From: Alistipes sp.
GTDB lineage: Bacteria > Bacteroidota > Bacteroidia > Bacteroidales > Rikenellaceae
Reading direction: 5' to 3'
Assembly: GCA_019422485.1 (NCBI GenBank)
Contig: JAHZDG010000004.1
Coordinates: 14,485-55,306, forward strand
Length of the DNA stretch: 40,822 nt
A program made the position numbers and the translations under genes. Shown piece after piece: positions 1 through 9,149 of the stretch (within the stretch, counting starts at the first letter, position 1; the number at the start of each line of letters is the position of its first letter). The notes below the pieces were generated by a model. It saw only the letters and a program-made list of their open reading frames with translations. It made no database searches and was not told the DNA's origin.

Positions 1-1741
1 CACGCGATTTCGACGCCTTCCGAGACGCAACCTCCGAACGTTCTCCCTCTTTTTTCCCGGTTCGTTTTTCGGCTCCGGCCCGGCGTTCTTCTCCTTCCAC
101 ACGCCGGCCGCCCGATCGAGCTGTTTTTTGGGAAACCGACTCTTTCCCGGATGACGCAGCATCCGACTTGGCCAATCCGGCCAACGGCCGTCCTCCGTGA
201 CGAATCCGGTTCAGACGATCGATCACCGTCCGAGCCTCAGCAAAAGGAACCGTCACAAACGAATAACTCTCCATCAGACGCACATCGTCGATTTTGCTGT
301 CCGTCAATCCGCACTCCCGTTTCAGCAATTTGACCAACTTGCGCGCATCATACCCATCGAGCCGCCCGATCGACAGGAACAAACGGGCCGTTCCCCGCCG
401 ATCGACATTGATCGAACGGATTTCCGGATAATGGCTCTCTTCGAGTTCATTTTTGAAGGCCAGACGCAACAACGACGCCAACGCGATCTCCGGATCTTTC
501 CCCTCCAATATATCCCGAGCCACACCCAGATACTCACTGTAGGTTCCATTTTCGACAATATCGGCCAACTCTTCCCGGATTTTCGTTTTCTTGATCTCGA
601 TCACATCCTGGGCAGAAGGAATCGCCACCTTTTTAATCGACGTGCCGATCTGTCGTTGCAAAGCGCCGAACTGACGGTACTCGGAACTCGAAATAAAGGT
701 AATGGCCGTCCCGGTATTTCCGGCACGACCGGTACGCCCGATGCGGTGCACATAGCTCTCGGTATCCTGCGGCATCGAATAATTGATGACATGCGTCAGG
801 TTATTGATGTCGATTCCCCGGGCCGCCACATCGGTCGCCACCAGAATCGTCACCTGTTTATTCTTGAATTTTTTCAGGATTTTCTCCCGCTGTGCCTGAG
901 AAACGTCCCCATGCAATCCTTCGGCCGCATAACCGCGTTCGGTCAAACGGCTCACCAACTCGTCCACACTCACCTTGGTCCGGCAAAAAACAATGCCGTA
1001 AAAATCCGGTTCCACATCCACGATACGGGTCAGCGCATCGAACTTGTCGCTCTCCCGCACCTCGAAGTAGATCTGATCGGTCAGCTCCGTCGTCATCTCC
1101 TGAGAGGGGACTTTCAGCAGCTGCGCTTCCTGCATATAACGTTGGGAGAGCTCCACGATCCGCTGCGGCATGGTCGCCGAGAAGAGCAGGATCCGCCGTT
1201 GTTCATTGGATGCAGCCAGAATGGCTTCGACATCCTCGATAAAGCCCATGTTGAGCATCTCGTCCGCCTCATCCAGGACAAGGTACTGCAACTGTTGCAA
1301 GTTAAGCGTCCCGCGTCTCAGATGATCCAGAATACGCCCCGGTGTTCCCACCACCACGTCAATTCCTTTGTTCAGGCGACGCAGCTGTTCGCTCATCGAA
1401 GCTCCTCCGTAAATCGGCGCAATCGACAAACGGCTATACGTATTCAGCGACAGAAGTTCTTCCGTAACCTGCAGGGCCAATTCCCGAGTCGGCACCAGGA
1501 TCAAGGCCTGAACCTCCCCGGCCCTCGGGCGCAATGTCTCCACGAGCGGCAATCCGAATGCGGCGGTTTTTCCCGTTCCGGTCTGGGCCTGCGCAATGAG
1601 ATCGCGGGTATTTTCCCGATCGAGCAGGACAGGAATGGTCAATTTCTGAATGGGAGAGGGGACCTCAAAACCTTTGGCCCGGATGGCGTCAAGCGCTTTT
1701 GGGGAGAGACCCAACGCACTGAATTCTGATAAAGATGTCAT
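1..1741 (-). CDS. DEAD-box ATP-dependent RNA helicase with DbpA-type RNA-binding domain (C-terminus cut by window edge)
   Basis: ATP-dependent RNA helicase of the DeaD/CsdA type, acting in the cytoplasm on structured RNA (ribosome assembly, cold-stress RNA or mRNA decay in this family). Read on the minus strand from the ATG at 1741, the protein begins MTSLSEFSALGLSP. It has a Q-motif region near residue 32, motif I AQTGTGKT (52-59), PTRELA (84-89), TPGR (133-136), DEAD (157-160), then SAT and HRIGRTGRAG in the second RecA domain. A C-terminal stretch (window 200-400) resembles the DbpA RNA-binding fold and is followed by an Arg/Lys/Glu-rich basic tail, as in CsdA-like helicases. About 580 codons are in the window without a stop, so the gene runs off the left edge. 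It is transcribed away from the tRNA-His gene and is separated from it by a terminator. The family is certain; the exact ortholog is not. Confidence 0.95.
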   Translation of the reverse strand, partial: MTSLSEFSALGLSPKALDAIRAKGFEVPSPIQKLTIPVLLDRENTRDLIAQAQTGTGKTAAFGLPLVETLRPRAGEVQALILVPTRELALQVTEELLSLNTYSRLSIAPIYGGASMSEQLRRLNKGIDVVVGTPGRILDHLRRGTLNLQQLQYLVLDEADEMLNMGFIEDVEAILAASNEQRRILLFSATMPQRIVELSQRYMQEAQLLKVPSQEMTTELTDQIYFEVRESDKFDALTRIVDVEPDFYGIVFCRTKVSVDELVSRLTERGYAAEGLHGDVSQAQREKILKKFKNKQVTILVATDVAARGIDINNLTHVINYSMPQDTESYVHRIGRTGRAGNTGTAITFISSSEYRQFGALQRQIGTSIKKVAIPSAQDVIEIKKTKIREELADIVENGTYSEYLGVARDILEGKDPEIALASLLRLAFKNELEESHYPEIRSINVDRRGTARLFLSIGRLDGYDARKLVKLLKRECGLTDSKIDDVRLMESYSFVTVPFAEARTVIDRLNRIRHGGRPLAGLAKSDAASSGKESVSQKTARSGGRRVEGEERRAGAEKRTGKKEGERSEVASRKASKSR

Positions 1742-1875
1742 AAAAATAGGGGGTTATTCAACCGTCCCGGGTGTTGGGAAAGATCCGTTCACCGGTCGGA
1801 GTGATGGCCTGTATGTATTTTTGAGTATTCAGGCCGGAGCGGCTTCGAGCCACGCTATTCGAAACAGGAAGCCAC

Positions 1876-1902
1876 AAAAAAAGGTCGCTTTCTCAGCGAC
1901 CT
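1876..1902 (-). terminator. Rho-independent terminator after tRNA-His
   Basis: On the minus strand an 8-bp perfect stem (AGGTCGCT/AGCGACCT) with a 5-nt loop is followed by seven T. It begins a few bases past the 3' end of tRNA-His and separates that transcript from the helicase gene. Confidence 0.9.
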
Positions 1903-1905
1903 CGG

Positions 1906-1980
<75 letters not shown>

Positions 1981-2008
1981 ATATAGCTGCTTCGTTTGAA
2001 ACAGCGTG

Positions 2009-2039
2009 CAAATTTAACACTCTTTTTGGTATTTCCAAA
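2009..2039 (-). promoter_or_regulatory. Bacteroidetes-type promoter of tRNA-His
   Basis: On the minus strand: TTTG (2036-2039), a 19-nt spacer, then TAAATTTG (2009-2016). This is an exact match to the Bacteroidetes primary-sigma consensus TTTG-N19-TAnnTTTG and predicts a start roughly 20 nt before the mature tRNA. Confidence 0.85.
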
Positions 2040-2118
2040 ATTTTCGAAGCAGATTCTCGCATTCTTCGGGCAGAATCTCCAACAAAAGGCGTCCCCCCCC
2101 TGATTCTGCTCCGCTTTT

Positions 2119-3414
2119 TTAGAAAGCTGCCACGACTTCAATGGTAAATTTATCCTGATACAACTTATTGACCGCCAAATCCGAAGGTTGGTCTTTCAGG
2201 AAATATTTTTCATAGTTGAGCCGAATTTCAGAGCGAGTAAATTTCTTTCCGAATCCAAAATTCACCCCCGCCGTAATACGATTGGCATTCACACTCTGTA
2301 CGGCTTCGGTTACGGTATTCAGGTAATCCATTCCGTTCCCCAGATCCCAACGAACGATCGGAGCGATGTGATTCAAAGCACACGTAGGCCGCATTGCAAA
2401 GCGATAGTAGGTATGAATATGGGATGCGGTCATCACCTGGTATTTCCGGGCATAATTTTCCAGATAACGACGGGCATACTCGCCTTCGATAAAGAAAGCG
2501 CCGGAACGATAGCACACTTCCGCCACTCCGATGCGCATTTTCTGTTTGAAAGGCACCTGTTCATACACGCCCATATTATCGATCACACGGTCATGCATCG
2601 GAGCCGAACCATCATAATAGGCCAACGCCACCCGCCAACCTTCGGTAACGGCTTTGCCGATTTCGACACGTCCCACGAAATTGACGGAACGTCCCCATTC
2701 CGGGTTGTTAATCCCCGAGCCGTTGAAAATCCCGAAAAAGAACTTCAGCGGCAGCCGCGTTTCCATCGTATAGGTGGCCATCACCCCCAAATCGCGGGAG
2801 CCCAGCGTACGGACAAAATCCTGCGGCTTGCCATCTACGAGTTCACTGCCGTAATAGCTGGTGAGGTATTTGGCTAGGAACGAGCGGTTGGCAAACATAT
2901 TGCTGCTCGGTCCGCGGTCCAGGTCTGTACTCAAGTGATACTGCTGCTGCCCGAGCCGAACATCCCAGCGCCCGGCCTGATAACCGGCATAAGCATCGAG
3001 GATCGAGACCTTTCCTTCATTATTGAAATCGACCTGCATACGATAGGTCATGCGACGGCTCACGTTCCCCGAAACCCCGAACCGAGAGTTGCGAACATTG
3101 AATCGGAACTCACCGTCATAGGTACTCAATTCGAATTTGGCCTTGACGGCACCGTCGATTTTAGGAACATACGATATTTCTTCCGAAGATTCTTCCTGGG
3201 CCGAAGCCTGGGCCGCGGTGTTTGCGACCACCGATTCCGAGGATGAAGAGGACGCAGAGGCGGTTTCAGAACGAGATGGATTGTTTTTCCACAAGGAGAT
3301 ACCGGCCGGGAGGTCGGCATGCAAGGTAGGGTGTTCCTGAGCCTGAAGATCGAGCGCGCTACCGCCCAGCAAAATCATTCCGAGGCAGGCTACCCCCATC
3401 AATGAACGTTTCAT
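2119..3414 (-). CDS. Phosphate-selective porin O/P-like outer-membrane beta-barrel
   Basis: Predicted outer-membrane porin of about 431 residues. The N-terminus from the ATG at 3414 is a typical signal peptide (MKRSLMGVACLGMILLGG, Ala-rich end near LQAQ). A Ser/Glu-rich linker follows, then a barrel with alternating strands such as FRFNVRNSRFGVSG, YRMQVDFNNEG and WDVRLGQQQY, and an aromatic C-terminus (VVAAF), all matching the OprO/OprP-like family. That family forms anion or phosphate channels in Proteobacteria; in Bacteroidales the substrate is usually unknown. The longer reading frame to 3453 is rejected because a promoter -7 box occupies 3451-3458. The gene is monocistronic. No clear hairpin follows the stop; tRNA-His lies downstream on the same strand with its own promoter. 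Confidence 0.88.
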   Translation of the reverse strand: MKRSLMGVACLGMILLGGSALDLQAQEHPTLHADLPAGISLWKNNPSRSETASASSSSSESVVANTAAQASAQEESSEEISYVPKIDGAVKAKFELSTYDGEFRFNVRNSRFGVSGNVSRRMTYRMQVDFNNEGKVSILDAYAGYQAGRWDVRLGQQQYHLSTDLDRGPSSNMFANRSFLAKYLTSYYGSELVDGKPQDFVRTLGSRDLGVMATYTMETRLPLKFFFGIFNGSGINNPEWGRSVNFVGRVEIGKAVTEGWRVALAYYDGSAPMHDRVIDNMGVYEQVPFKQKMRIGVAEVCYRSGAFFIEGEYARRYLENYARKYQVMTASHIHTYYRFAMRPTCALNHIAPIVRWDLGNGMDYLNTVTEAVQSVNANRITAGVNFGFGKKFTRSEIRLNYEKYFLKDQPSDLAVNKLYQDKFTIEVVAAF

Positions 3415-3450
3415 AATTAGAATTTGAATAACGGTGTTTGGGATTGCGTG

Positions 3451-3479
3451 CAAAAATAGTGCGATTTTCAGAACCCAAC
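3451..3479 (-). promoter_or_regulatory. Promoter of the porin gene
   Basis: On the minus strand TATTTTTG (3451-3458) matches TAnnTTTG exactly, with GTTG (3476-3479) 17 nt upstream as a weak -33 element. It would give a leader of about 30 nt before the ATG at 3414 and decides that start. Confidence 0.7.
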
Positions 3480-3595
3480 TTTAACATATCATTAAATCAG
3501 CTTTTTCGATTTATAGTTTATAAAACCATATAAATATTTTTTTACAAAATAAATATTCATAACTTTGAGGAGAAGAACCCGTAAACTTTCCCTCC

Positions 3596-5005
3596 ATGAT
3601 TCCGCAATCCGTCATTGCCCAGATCGTCGAAAAACAAAACAAAGCCCAGGAAGAACGTCTGCCGGGCCTGACCCGCCACATGCTCTCCTCCATTCCCTAC
3701 CTGAACGACCAGGCCCTGTTGTTAGGAGGTATCCGTGGATCGGGTCGCAGTACCTTATTGCTACAATTAAGACGCAACGAATATGCTCAAGCCTGGTACA
3801 TCAATCTCGAAGATCCCCGTTTGGCGGGATTCGATGCGGGGGATTTTGGGAAGGTCGGCAAACTCATCGCCGAATCGGGCCGGGGTGTGGTTCTGCTCGA
3901 CAAAATCGATCGCTCCGAAGGTTGGCTTCCGTTTGTGTGCGAACTGTTGGACAGCGGAATCAAAGTGGTGGCAACCGTCTCTTGGGATACGTGGCAGCAA
4001 ATCCGACACGCACAATATATCCGTTTGCACGGTCCGGAAGAATCGGCCGCAGCTCGCCGCATGCCGGGTCGCCGTCCCGCTCCCGACAAACCGAACGGAC
4101 GCTCCCGAACCCATAAACCCGCTTTGGCATCTTCGGCCGGAGCCACAAGCCTGAGCGCCCGAACAACCGCTCCATCCAACGACACGTCCATCTCCCTCAC
4201 TAAAAATCTGTTGGAAACCTCTTGTGACCGTTTTTTGCTGCTTCGGGTTCCGTTGCTCTCCTACACGGAATTTCTCGAAATCCAACACAAACGACCGTCG
4301 GAAAGCGCCATTCAGGAATATCTGCAACGAGGAGCCTTCCCCGAACTGCAAAAAAACGTTCGTCAAACAGCGTTGTTCGATCTATATGAAACGATTCTGA
4401 ATCGGGACGTTCTATTGGCCAAAGGGATCCGCGATCAGGAAACACTCCGCCGACTCGCCCTGCGCCTAATCACCGCCAGCGGAGAAAAAGTAACGGCCAA
4501 TGCTCTGCGCAACGAACTCAAAATAAAGGCCGTCACCACCGTCACCGATCACATGGAACATTTGGAGCGAGCCGGTTTGGTCTCTTTTGTCTCTTATTGG
4601 AGCGAAAACCCGGCTCAACGATACATCAATCCCCGAAAAGTCTATGCCGCCGACACAGCCCTGATCACGGCCCTGAACCCTTATCCGTCTTCACTGCGGG
4701 CACAATGTTTCGAAACCATGCTGTATCATCATTTAGCCAACCGTTACGAGACGTTGTTTTACACCTCGGAAGCCGGAGGTTGCGACTTTGTCGTGCGCGA
4801 AGAGGGACGCACCCTTTTCTGCGTACAAACCTGCTACGAAGCCGACGACCCCGACCGTTTCCAGCAAAAGTGCGAAGGTTTGTTACGGGCCATGGAGATC
4901 ACCCAAGCACCACGGGGACTCCTCGTAACGCCCAGTCCGATTGAGACTACGGCCCCGGACGAAGCCTTTGAAGTGATCGACGCCGACACCTTTTTCAGCG
5001 AATAA
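3596..5005 (+). CDS. AAA_14/DUF4143-type ATP-binding protein with altered Walker motifs
   Basis: Cytoplasmic protein of 469 residues with the architecture of the widespread AAA_14 plus DUF4143 family, whose cellular role is unknown. The Walker A equivalent is GIRGSGRST (residues 45-53), where the invariant Lys is Arg51. The Walker B equivalent is VVLLDKID (98-105), where the expected Glu after Asp102 is Lys103. Residues about 142-200 are an Arg/Pro/Ser/Thr-rich, apparently disordered insertion between the ATPase core and the PLLSYTEFLEI element. The C-terminal half holds the DUF4143 helical region and the family-typical ending around GGCDFVVREEG and CVQTCYEADD. It stands alone, divergent from the porin. 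Start ATG 3596 is the first in frame after the porin promoter. Family membership is solid; loss of ATPase activity is inferred from the substitutions. Confidence 0.85.
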   Translation: MIPQSVIAQIVEKQNKAQEERLPGLTRHMLSSIPYLNDQALLLGGIRGSGRSTLLLQLRRNEYAQAWYINLEDPRLAGFDAGDFGKVGKLIAESGRGVVLLDKIDRSEGWLPFVCELLDSGIKVVATVSWDTWQQIRHAQYIRLHGPEESAAARRMPGRRPAPDKPNGRSRTHKPALASSAGATSLSARTTAPSNDTSISLTKNLLETSCDRFLLLRVPLLSYTEFLEIQHKRPSESAIQEYLQRGAFPELQKNVRQTALFDLYETILNRDVLLAKGIRDQETLRRLALRLITASGEKVTANALRNELKIKAVTTVTDHMEHLERAGLVSFVSYWSENPAQRYINPRKVYAADTALITALNPYPSSLRAQCFETMLYHHLANRYETLFYTSEAGGCDFVVREEGRTLFCVQTCYEADDPDRFQQKCEGLLRAMEITQAPRGLLVTPSPIETTAPDEAFEVIDADTFFSE

Positions 5006-5219
5006 CGACATTTCACAAACACACACGCCCCAACAGATCCGCTTTCAGAAAATAGACTGACAGGAAGTCTCAACTTTCCGCCTCGAACATTTCGAAGGTT
5101 TCGCTAAAACCCTTCAAAAGTTCAGCCTCCGGAAAGAATACAATTTACGCTCCGGGATACACAGCAAAGCCAGCCAAGAGATCCGCCCGAAAAGATGCTG
5201 AAATCCCGAATATTTTCGT

Positions 5220-5227
5220 TATTTTTG
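5220..5227 (+). promoter_or_regulatory. Candidate -7 box of uxaC
   Basis: TATTTTTG matches TAnnTTTG exactly, 44 nt before the uxaC ATG. No convincing -33 TTTG is seen at the expected distance, so this is a moderate call. The 266-nt gap upstream of uxaC (5006-5271) holds nothing else I can identify. Confidence 0.5.
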
Positions 5228-5271
5228 AACGCAGTTTGTGCCTTGCGGCCATCAACTTAAAACCTTTGCAT

Positions 5272-6675
5272 ATGAGTGCATTCATCGGAAAAGATTTTAT
5301 GCTCATGGGCGATACAGCCCGCCAGTTGTATCACGAGCATGCGGCCCGAATGCCCATTATCGACTACCACTGCCACCTGGATCCACGCATGATCGCTGAG
5401 AATCACGCCTTTTCGAGCATCACTGAAGCGTGGCTGGGCGGAGACCATTACAAGTGGAGAGCCATGCGCGGCAACGGCGTGGAAGAGAAATACATCACAG
5501 GCGACGCCTCGGATTTCGAAAAATTCGAAAAGTGGGCCGATACCCTGCAACATGCCATGCGCAATCCGCTCTACCATTGGACTCACCTGGAACTCGCCCG
5601 GATTTTCGGCATCGACACCGTTCTGAATCCTCGTACGGCCCGCGAAATCTACGAAGCCTGCAACGCCAAACTGGCTACGCCCGAATTCCGCGCCCGTGAA
5701 TTGATGAAACGCTGCCATGTAGAGGTGGCTTGTACGACCGACGACCCGATCGATTCATTGGAATACCATCGCCAACTACAGGAGGAAGGATTCGAAATCC
5801 GGGTTTTACCGGCCTGGCGTCCCGACCGGCTGATGGGGATCGACGATCCGCAACGCTACAACGCCTATATCGACGCCTTGGAAGAGGCTTCCGATTTGAG
5901 TATCGGCACGTATGAAGAGTTGCTGGATGCCCTGCATAAACGTCATGACTACTTTGCGCAGATGGGTTGCCGCCTATCCGATCATGGCTTGGACACTTTC
6001 CCGGTGGCCGACTATAACGAAACCGATCTGATGCAGATTTTCGCAAAGGTGCGTCGGGGCGAACAACCCACTCCGATCGAACGGGAAAAATACCTCAGCG
6101 GACTGTTGTACGATCTGGCGGCCATGGATCACGAAAAGGGCTGGACCCAACAATTCCACATCGGCCCGTTGCGCAACAACAACAGCCGGATGTTCCGACA
6201 ACTGGGCCCCGATACGGGCTTCGATGCCATCGGCGACCTGCCCATTGCACGCGCCGGACATATCTTCCTGGACCGGTTGGCCCGCCAGAACTGCCTGACG
6301 AAAACGATCCTCTACAACCTCAACCCCAAAGACAACGAGGTACTTTGCGCCATGGCCTATACGTTCAACGAAGCGCCGATCCCAGGCAAAATTCAGTTCG
6401 GCGCGGCCTGGTGGTTCCTCGACCAGGAAGACGGCATGCGCAAACAGCTCAACACCCTCTCCTCGCTGGGCCTGCTGAGTCGATTTGTCGGCATGCTGAC
6501 CGACTCCCGCAGTTTCCTGTCTTATCCTCGCCACGAATATTTCCGCCGGATTCTCTGCAATCTGTTGGGTGAAGAGGTGGATAACGGGAAGTTGCCCGCC
6601 AGCGAACTGGAGTTCATCGGTCAGATGGTCGAAGACATTTCGTATGGCAACGCCCGAAATTATTTCGGCTTTTAA
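5272..6675 (+). CDS. uxaC: Glucuronate/galacturonate isomerase UxaC
   Basis: Uronate isomerase converting D-glucuronate to D-fructuronate and D-galacturonate to D-tagaturonate, the first cytoplasmic step toward 2-keto-3-deoxygluconate. The product from ATG 5272 is 467 residues, the usual family length. It opens with the amidohydrolase metal motif IIDYHCHLDP (His33, His35) and has other family stretches such as WTQQFHIGPLRNNN, LTDSRSFLSYPRHEYFRR and a terminal ISYGNARNYF. The in-frame TTG at 5236 would add 12 residues lacking similarity to the family. It is the first of five uronate genes on this strand, but 414 nt separate it from kdgK, so it may be its own transcript. The enzymes that would follow it directly (tagaturonate/fructuronate reductases and altronate/mannonate dehydratases) are not in the window. 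Confidence 0.96.
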   Translation: MSAFIGKDFMLMGDTARQLYHEHAARMPIIDYHCHLDPRMIAENHAFSSITEAWLGGDHYKWRAMRGNGVEEKYITGDASDFEKFEKWADTLQHAMRNPLYHWTHLELARIFGIDTVLNPRTAREIYEACNAKLATPEFRARELMKRCHVEVACTTDDPIDSLEYHRQLQEEGFEIRVLPAWRPDRLMGIDDPQRYNAYIDALEEASDLSIGTYEELLDALHKRHDYFAQMGCRLSDHGLDTFPVADYNETDLMQIFAKVRRGEQPTPIEREKYLSGLLYDLAAMDHEKGWTQQFHIGPLRNNNSRMFRQLGPDTGFDAIGDLPIARAGHIFLDRLARQNCLTKTILYNLNPKDNEVLCAMAYTFNEAPIPGKIQFGAAWWFLDQEDGMRKQLNTLSSLGLLSRFVGMLTDSRSFLSYPRHEYFRRILCNLLGEEVDNGKLPASELEFIGQMVEDISYGNARNYFGF

Positions 6676-7089
6676 AACGGCACAAGATAAAGAGACGATG
6701 CATTCGACAGTTTGTGATATGTTTGGGAAGGCCATTAAACCAACATCCCTCGCAGATAAGAATTCGATTCACAGAAGCAATCGTCCCCAATCGAAGGAAT
6801 GCTCAGGATAAACCCATCAGCAAAAATGCGGTTCAACGGCATCGAATGCAAAGAAGAGTTGCCGCATTGCTAGAAATTCAATAATTTCGCATTTTGGTGT
6901 GATGTGTTTATGGCTGCGTTCGGATGGACAGTTCTGTTTCTGGCCGGGCCGACAGGTGAGAATGGAAGTACAGCCACCCTATCTTCGGAAAGCGGGAGCG
7001 ATACCTCCGAGCATAGGAACACCGCCCAAAAAACCAACGACAAAAGACAAATAACAAGAAGTTTTACAAATAGTTAACAAAACTCAAAA
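6676..7089. other. Intergenic region uxaC-kdgK (414 nt), no gene found
   Basis: No credible coding sequence. TATGTTTG at 6718-6725 matches a -7 consensus but is far from kdgK. ATTG near 6870 followed after 19 nt by GCATTTTG is a weak promoter-like pair. A 7-bp inverted repeat (AATGCGG ... CCGCATT, about 6826-6870) could fold but has no T tract. On the minus strand a roughly 24-codon hydrophobic stretch (6985-7055) ends in a stop; it is too short to call a gene remnant. Confidence 0.5.
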
Positions 7090-8130
7090 ATGAAAAAAGT
7101 TGTTACCTTCGGGGAGATCATGTTGCGTTTGGCCACCCCGGGCTACTTGCGATTCAGTCAAGCCAAAGAATTTACCGCTACGTTTGGCGGGGGTGAAGCC
7201 AATGTGGCCGTATCGCTGGCCAATTACGGTCTCCAACCCGAATTCGTTACCCGCGTTCCGAAAAACGACATCGCCGACAGCTGCCTCAAAGAGCTGCACA
7301 AATACGGCGTCGGAACGTCGCATGTTATCTACGGAGGCGATCGCCTCGGCATCTACTTCCTGGAAACGGGTGCTGTAGCCCGTGCCAGCAAGGTGGTTTA
7401 TGACCGTGCACACTCAGCCATCGCCGAAATCCAGCCGGGCATGATCAACTGGGAAGAAGTGCTGCATGGTGCCGACTGGTTCCACTGGACGGGGATCACT
7501 CCGGCCTTGAGCCAGGGTGCTGCCGACGCCTGCCTGGAAGCCATCAAAACCGCCAACAAAATGGGGGTAACGGTATCGACCGACCTCAACTACCGCAAGA
7601 ACTTGTGGAAATATGGCAAAACCGCTTCGGAAATCATGCCGGCTCTGGTCGAAGGCTGCGACGTGATCCTGGGGAATGAAGAAGACGCCGAAAAGGTATT
7701 CGGCATCAAACCCGAAGGCTTTGACGTAACGGCTACGGGCGGTCATGTAGCTGCTGCCGAATTCGAATCGGTTTGCAAACAGCTGATGCAGCGCTTCCCC
7801 CGCGCCAAAAAAGTCATCATCACCCTGCGTGGTTCGATCAACGCCAACCACAACACCTGGGCCGGTGTTCTGTGGGACGGGAAACAACTCTTCCAGTCGC
7901 CTTCGTATGACATCACCCACATCGTAGACCGTGTCGGCGGGGGAGACTCGTTCATGGGCGGTCTGATCTACGGGCTGTTGACCTACACGGGTGACGACCA
8001 AAAGGCGCTGAATTTCGCCGTAGCCGCTTCCTGCCTGAAACACACCATCTACGGAGACTTCAACATGGTGACGGTTTCCGAAGTGGAAAACCTGATGAAA
8101 GGCGACGGCTCGGGCCGTGTATCCCGCTAA
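7090..8130 (+). CDS. kdgK: 2-keto-3-deoxygluconate kinase (PfkB family)
   Basis: Phosphorylates 2-keto-3-deoxy-D-gluconate (KDG) to KDPG with ATP in the cytoplasm. At 346 residues it is a typical PfkB/ribokinase-family KDG kinase. The N-terminus MKKVVTFGEIMLRLATPG is characteristic, the substrate-side loop TFGGGEANVA is at 31-40, NYRKNLW at 167-173, and the PfkB signature VDRVGGGDSF at 279-288 provides the catalytic base Asp286. All key residues are present. Gene order with uxaC and eda supports KDG over other sugar substrates. A terminator-like hairpin follows at 8145-8182, so eda probably has its own start. Confidence 0.95.
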   Translation: MKKVVTFGEIMLRLATPGYLRFSQAKEFTATFGGGEANVAVSLANYGLQPEFVTRVPKNDIADSCLKELHKYGVGTSHVIYGGDRLGIYFLETGAVARASKVVYDRAHSAIAEIQPGMINWEEVLHGADWFHWTGITPALSQGAADACLEAIKTANKMGVTVSTDLNYRKNLWKYGKTASEIMPALVEGCDVILGNEEDAEKVFGIKPEGFDVTATGGHVAAAEFESVCKQLMQRFPRAKKVIITLRGSINANHNTWAGVLWDGKQLFQSPSYDITHIVDRVGGGDSFMGGLIYGLLTYTGDDQKALNFAVAASCLKHTIYGDFNMVTVSEVENLMKGDGSGRVSR

Positions 8131-8144
8131 TCCAGCATAACCTT

Positions 8145-8182
8145 GAGCGGAAGACGCCTGCGGGGGTCTTTCCGCTCGTTTT
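8145..8182 (+). terminator. Terminator-like hairpin after kdgK
   Basis: GAGCGGAAGAC and GTCTTTCCGCTC pair over about 11 bp with a single bulged base around a G/C-rich loop, followed by GTTTTCC. The short T tract makes it moderate in strength. Confidence 0.65.
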
Positions 8183-8459
8183 CCGAATCATAAACCGAGA
8201 AGTACGCAGTCGTCGGGCCTCGGGCATCGCACCGCAAGCCGTTCAAGCCGGCGTCCGGTTTTTGCCAGTCGGATGATCTCCTCTTCCGGGATCGGCCTGA
8301 TCGCCGGATCCGTGACGACCTCCGTTCTTCGAAACGGGACGATAAACTGGAGCAATTTAGGGGTCTCGACTGATACTGTTCGGGTTTTTGTGCATATACA
8401 TCGGATTATGGATCGGATTGTCCCTTCTGAAGACAATCCGTCCGCTAAACCAAAAAATC
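8183..8459. other. Intergenic region upstream of eda; unassigned opposite-strand frame
   Basis: The gap between kdgK and eda should hold the eda promoter, but no exact TAnnTTTG box is visible. The minus strand has an 82-codon open frame (8188-8436) whose second half (IRPIPEEEIIRLAKTG...) looks moderately protein-like but matches nothing I know. I treat it as unproven. Confidence 0.35.
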
Positions 8460-9134
8460 ATGGCAAAATTTTCAAAAACACAAGTCATCGCAGCGATGGC
8501 TTCCACGGGGATGGTTCCCGTATTCTATCACAAAGATATCGAAGTGGCCAAACAGGTCCTGAAAGCCTGCTATATCGGCGGGGTTCGCGCCTTCGAATTC
8601 ACCAACCGCGGTGACCTGGCTCACGAAGTATTCACCGAACTGATCAAATTCGCCGCCGTAGAATGCCCCGAAATGATTCTGGGGGTAGGTACGGTTGTCG
8701 ATGCCGGGACGGCTTCGCTGTACATCCAATTGGGAGCCAACTTCGTCGTAAGCCCGCTGTTCAACCCCGATATCGCCAAAGTCTGCAACCGTCGTCTGAT
8801 CCCTTATACGCCCGGTTGCGGTTCGGTCACTGAAATCGGTTACGCTCAGGAAGCCGGTTGCGACATCTGCAAAATCTTCCCGGCCGGCAATGTAGGCGGT
8901 CCTTCGTTCGTTAAGAACGTGATGGCTCCGATGCCCTGGTCGATGCTGATGGTCACCGGTGCCGTAGAACCGACCGAAGAAAACCTGTCGGCCTGGATCA
9001 AAGCCGGGGTTACCTGCGTAGGGATGGGCTCGAAGCTCTTCCCCTCGAGCGTGATCGCTGACAAAAACTGGCCGGCCATCGCTGACAAATGCCGCGAAGC
9101 TTTGGATATCATCGCCAAATACCGTCAGAAATAA
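8460..9134 (+). CDS. eda: KDPG aldolase (bifunctional 4-hydroxy-2-oxoglutarate aldolase family)
   Basis: Class I aldolase that splits 2-keto-3-deoxy-6-phosphogluconate into pyruvate and glyceraldehyde-3-phosphate, the end of the KDG branch. The product is 224 residues from ATG 8460; a longer frame from 8388 adds 24 residues without family character. RAFEFTNRG carries the catalytic Glu46, and DICKIFPAG carries Lys138, the Schiff-base lysine. GVGTVVDAGTA and TPGCGSVTEI are the expected phosphate/substrate loops. It is the first gene of a probable operon with the IIC permease 76 nt downstream, and together with kdgK it closes the pathway from KDG to central metabolism. Confidence 0.95.
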   Translation: MAKFSKTQVIAAMASTGMVPVFYHKDIEVAKQVLKACYIGGVRAFEFTNRGDLAHEVFTELIKFAAVECPEMILGVGTVVDAGTASLYIQLGANFVVSPLFNPDIAKVCNRRLIPYTPGCGSVTEIGYAQEAGCDICKIFPAGNVGGPSFVKNVMAPMPWSMLMVTGAVEPTEENLSAWIKAGVTCVGMGSKLFPSSVIADKNWPAIADKCREALDIIAKYRQK

Positions 9135-9149
9135 CGGAACCCTTTTACT

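Noticed and set aside
197..1729. 510-codon plus-strand frame
   Set aside because: It is the antisense of the DEAD-box helicase, whose motifs are complete on the minus strand; the plus-strand product has no recognisable domain and is His/Arg/Gln-rich as antisense frames are here.
2093..2100. Run of eight C as a phase-variation tract
   Set aside because: It lies in non-coding sequence between the porin stop and the tRNA-His promoter and does not affect any reading frame or promoter spacing.
6985..7055. Short hydrophobic minus-strand stretch resembling the end of a membrane protein
   Set aside because: Only about 24 codons before a stop on one side and a stop in frame on the other; too short to separate from chance.
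8188..8436. 82-codon minus-strand frame between kdgK and eda
   Set aside because: Moderately protein-like in its second half, but no family is recognised, no promoter is visible, and it overlaps the probable eda promoter region. Conservation in relatives would reverse this.
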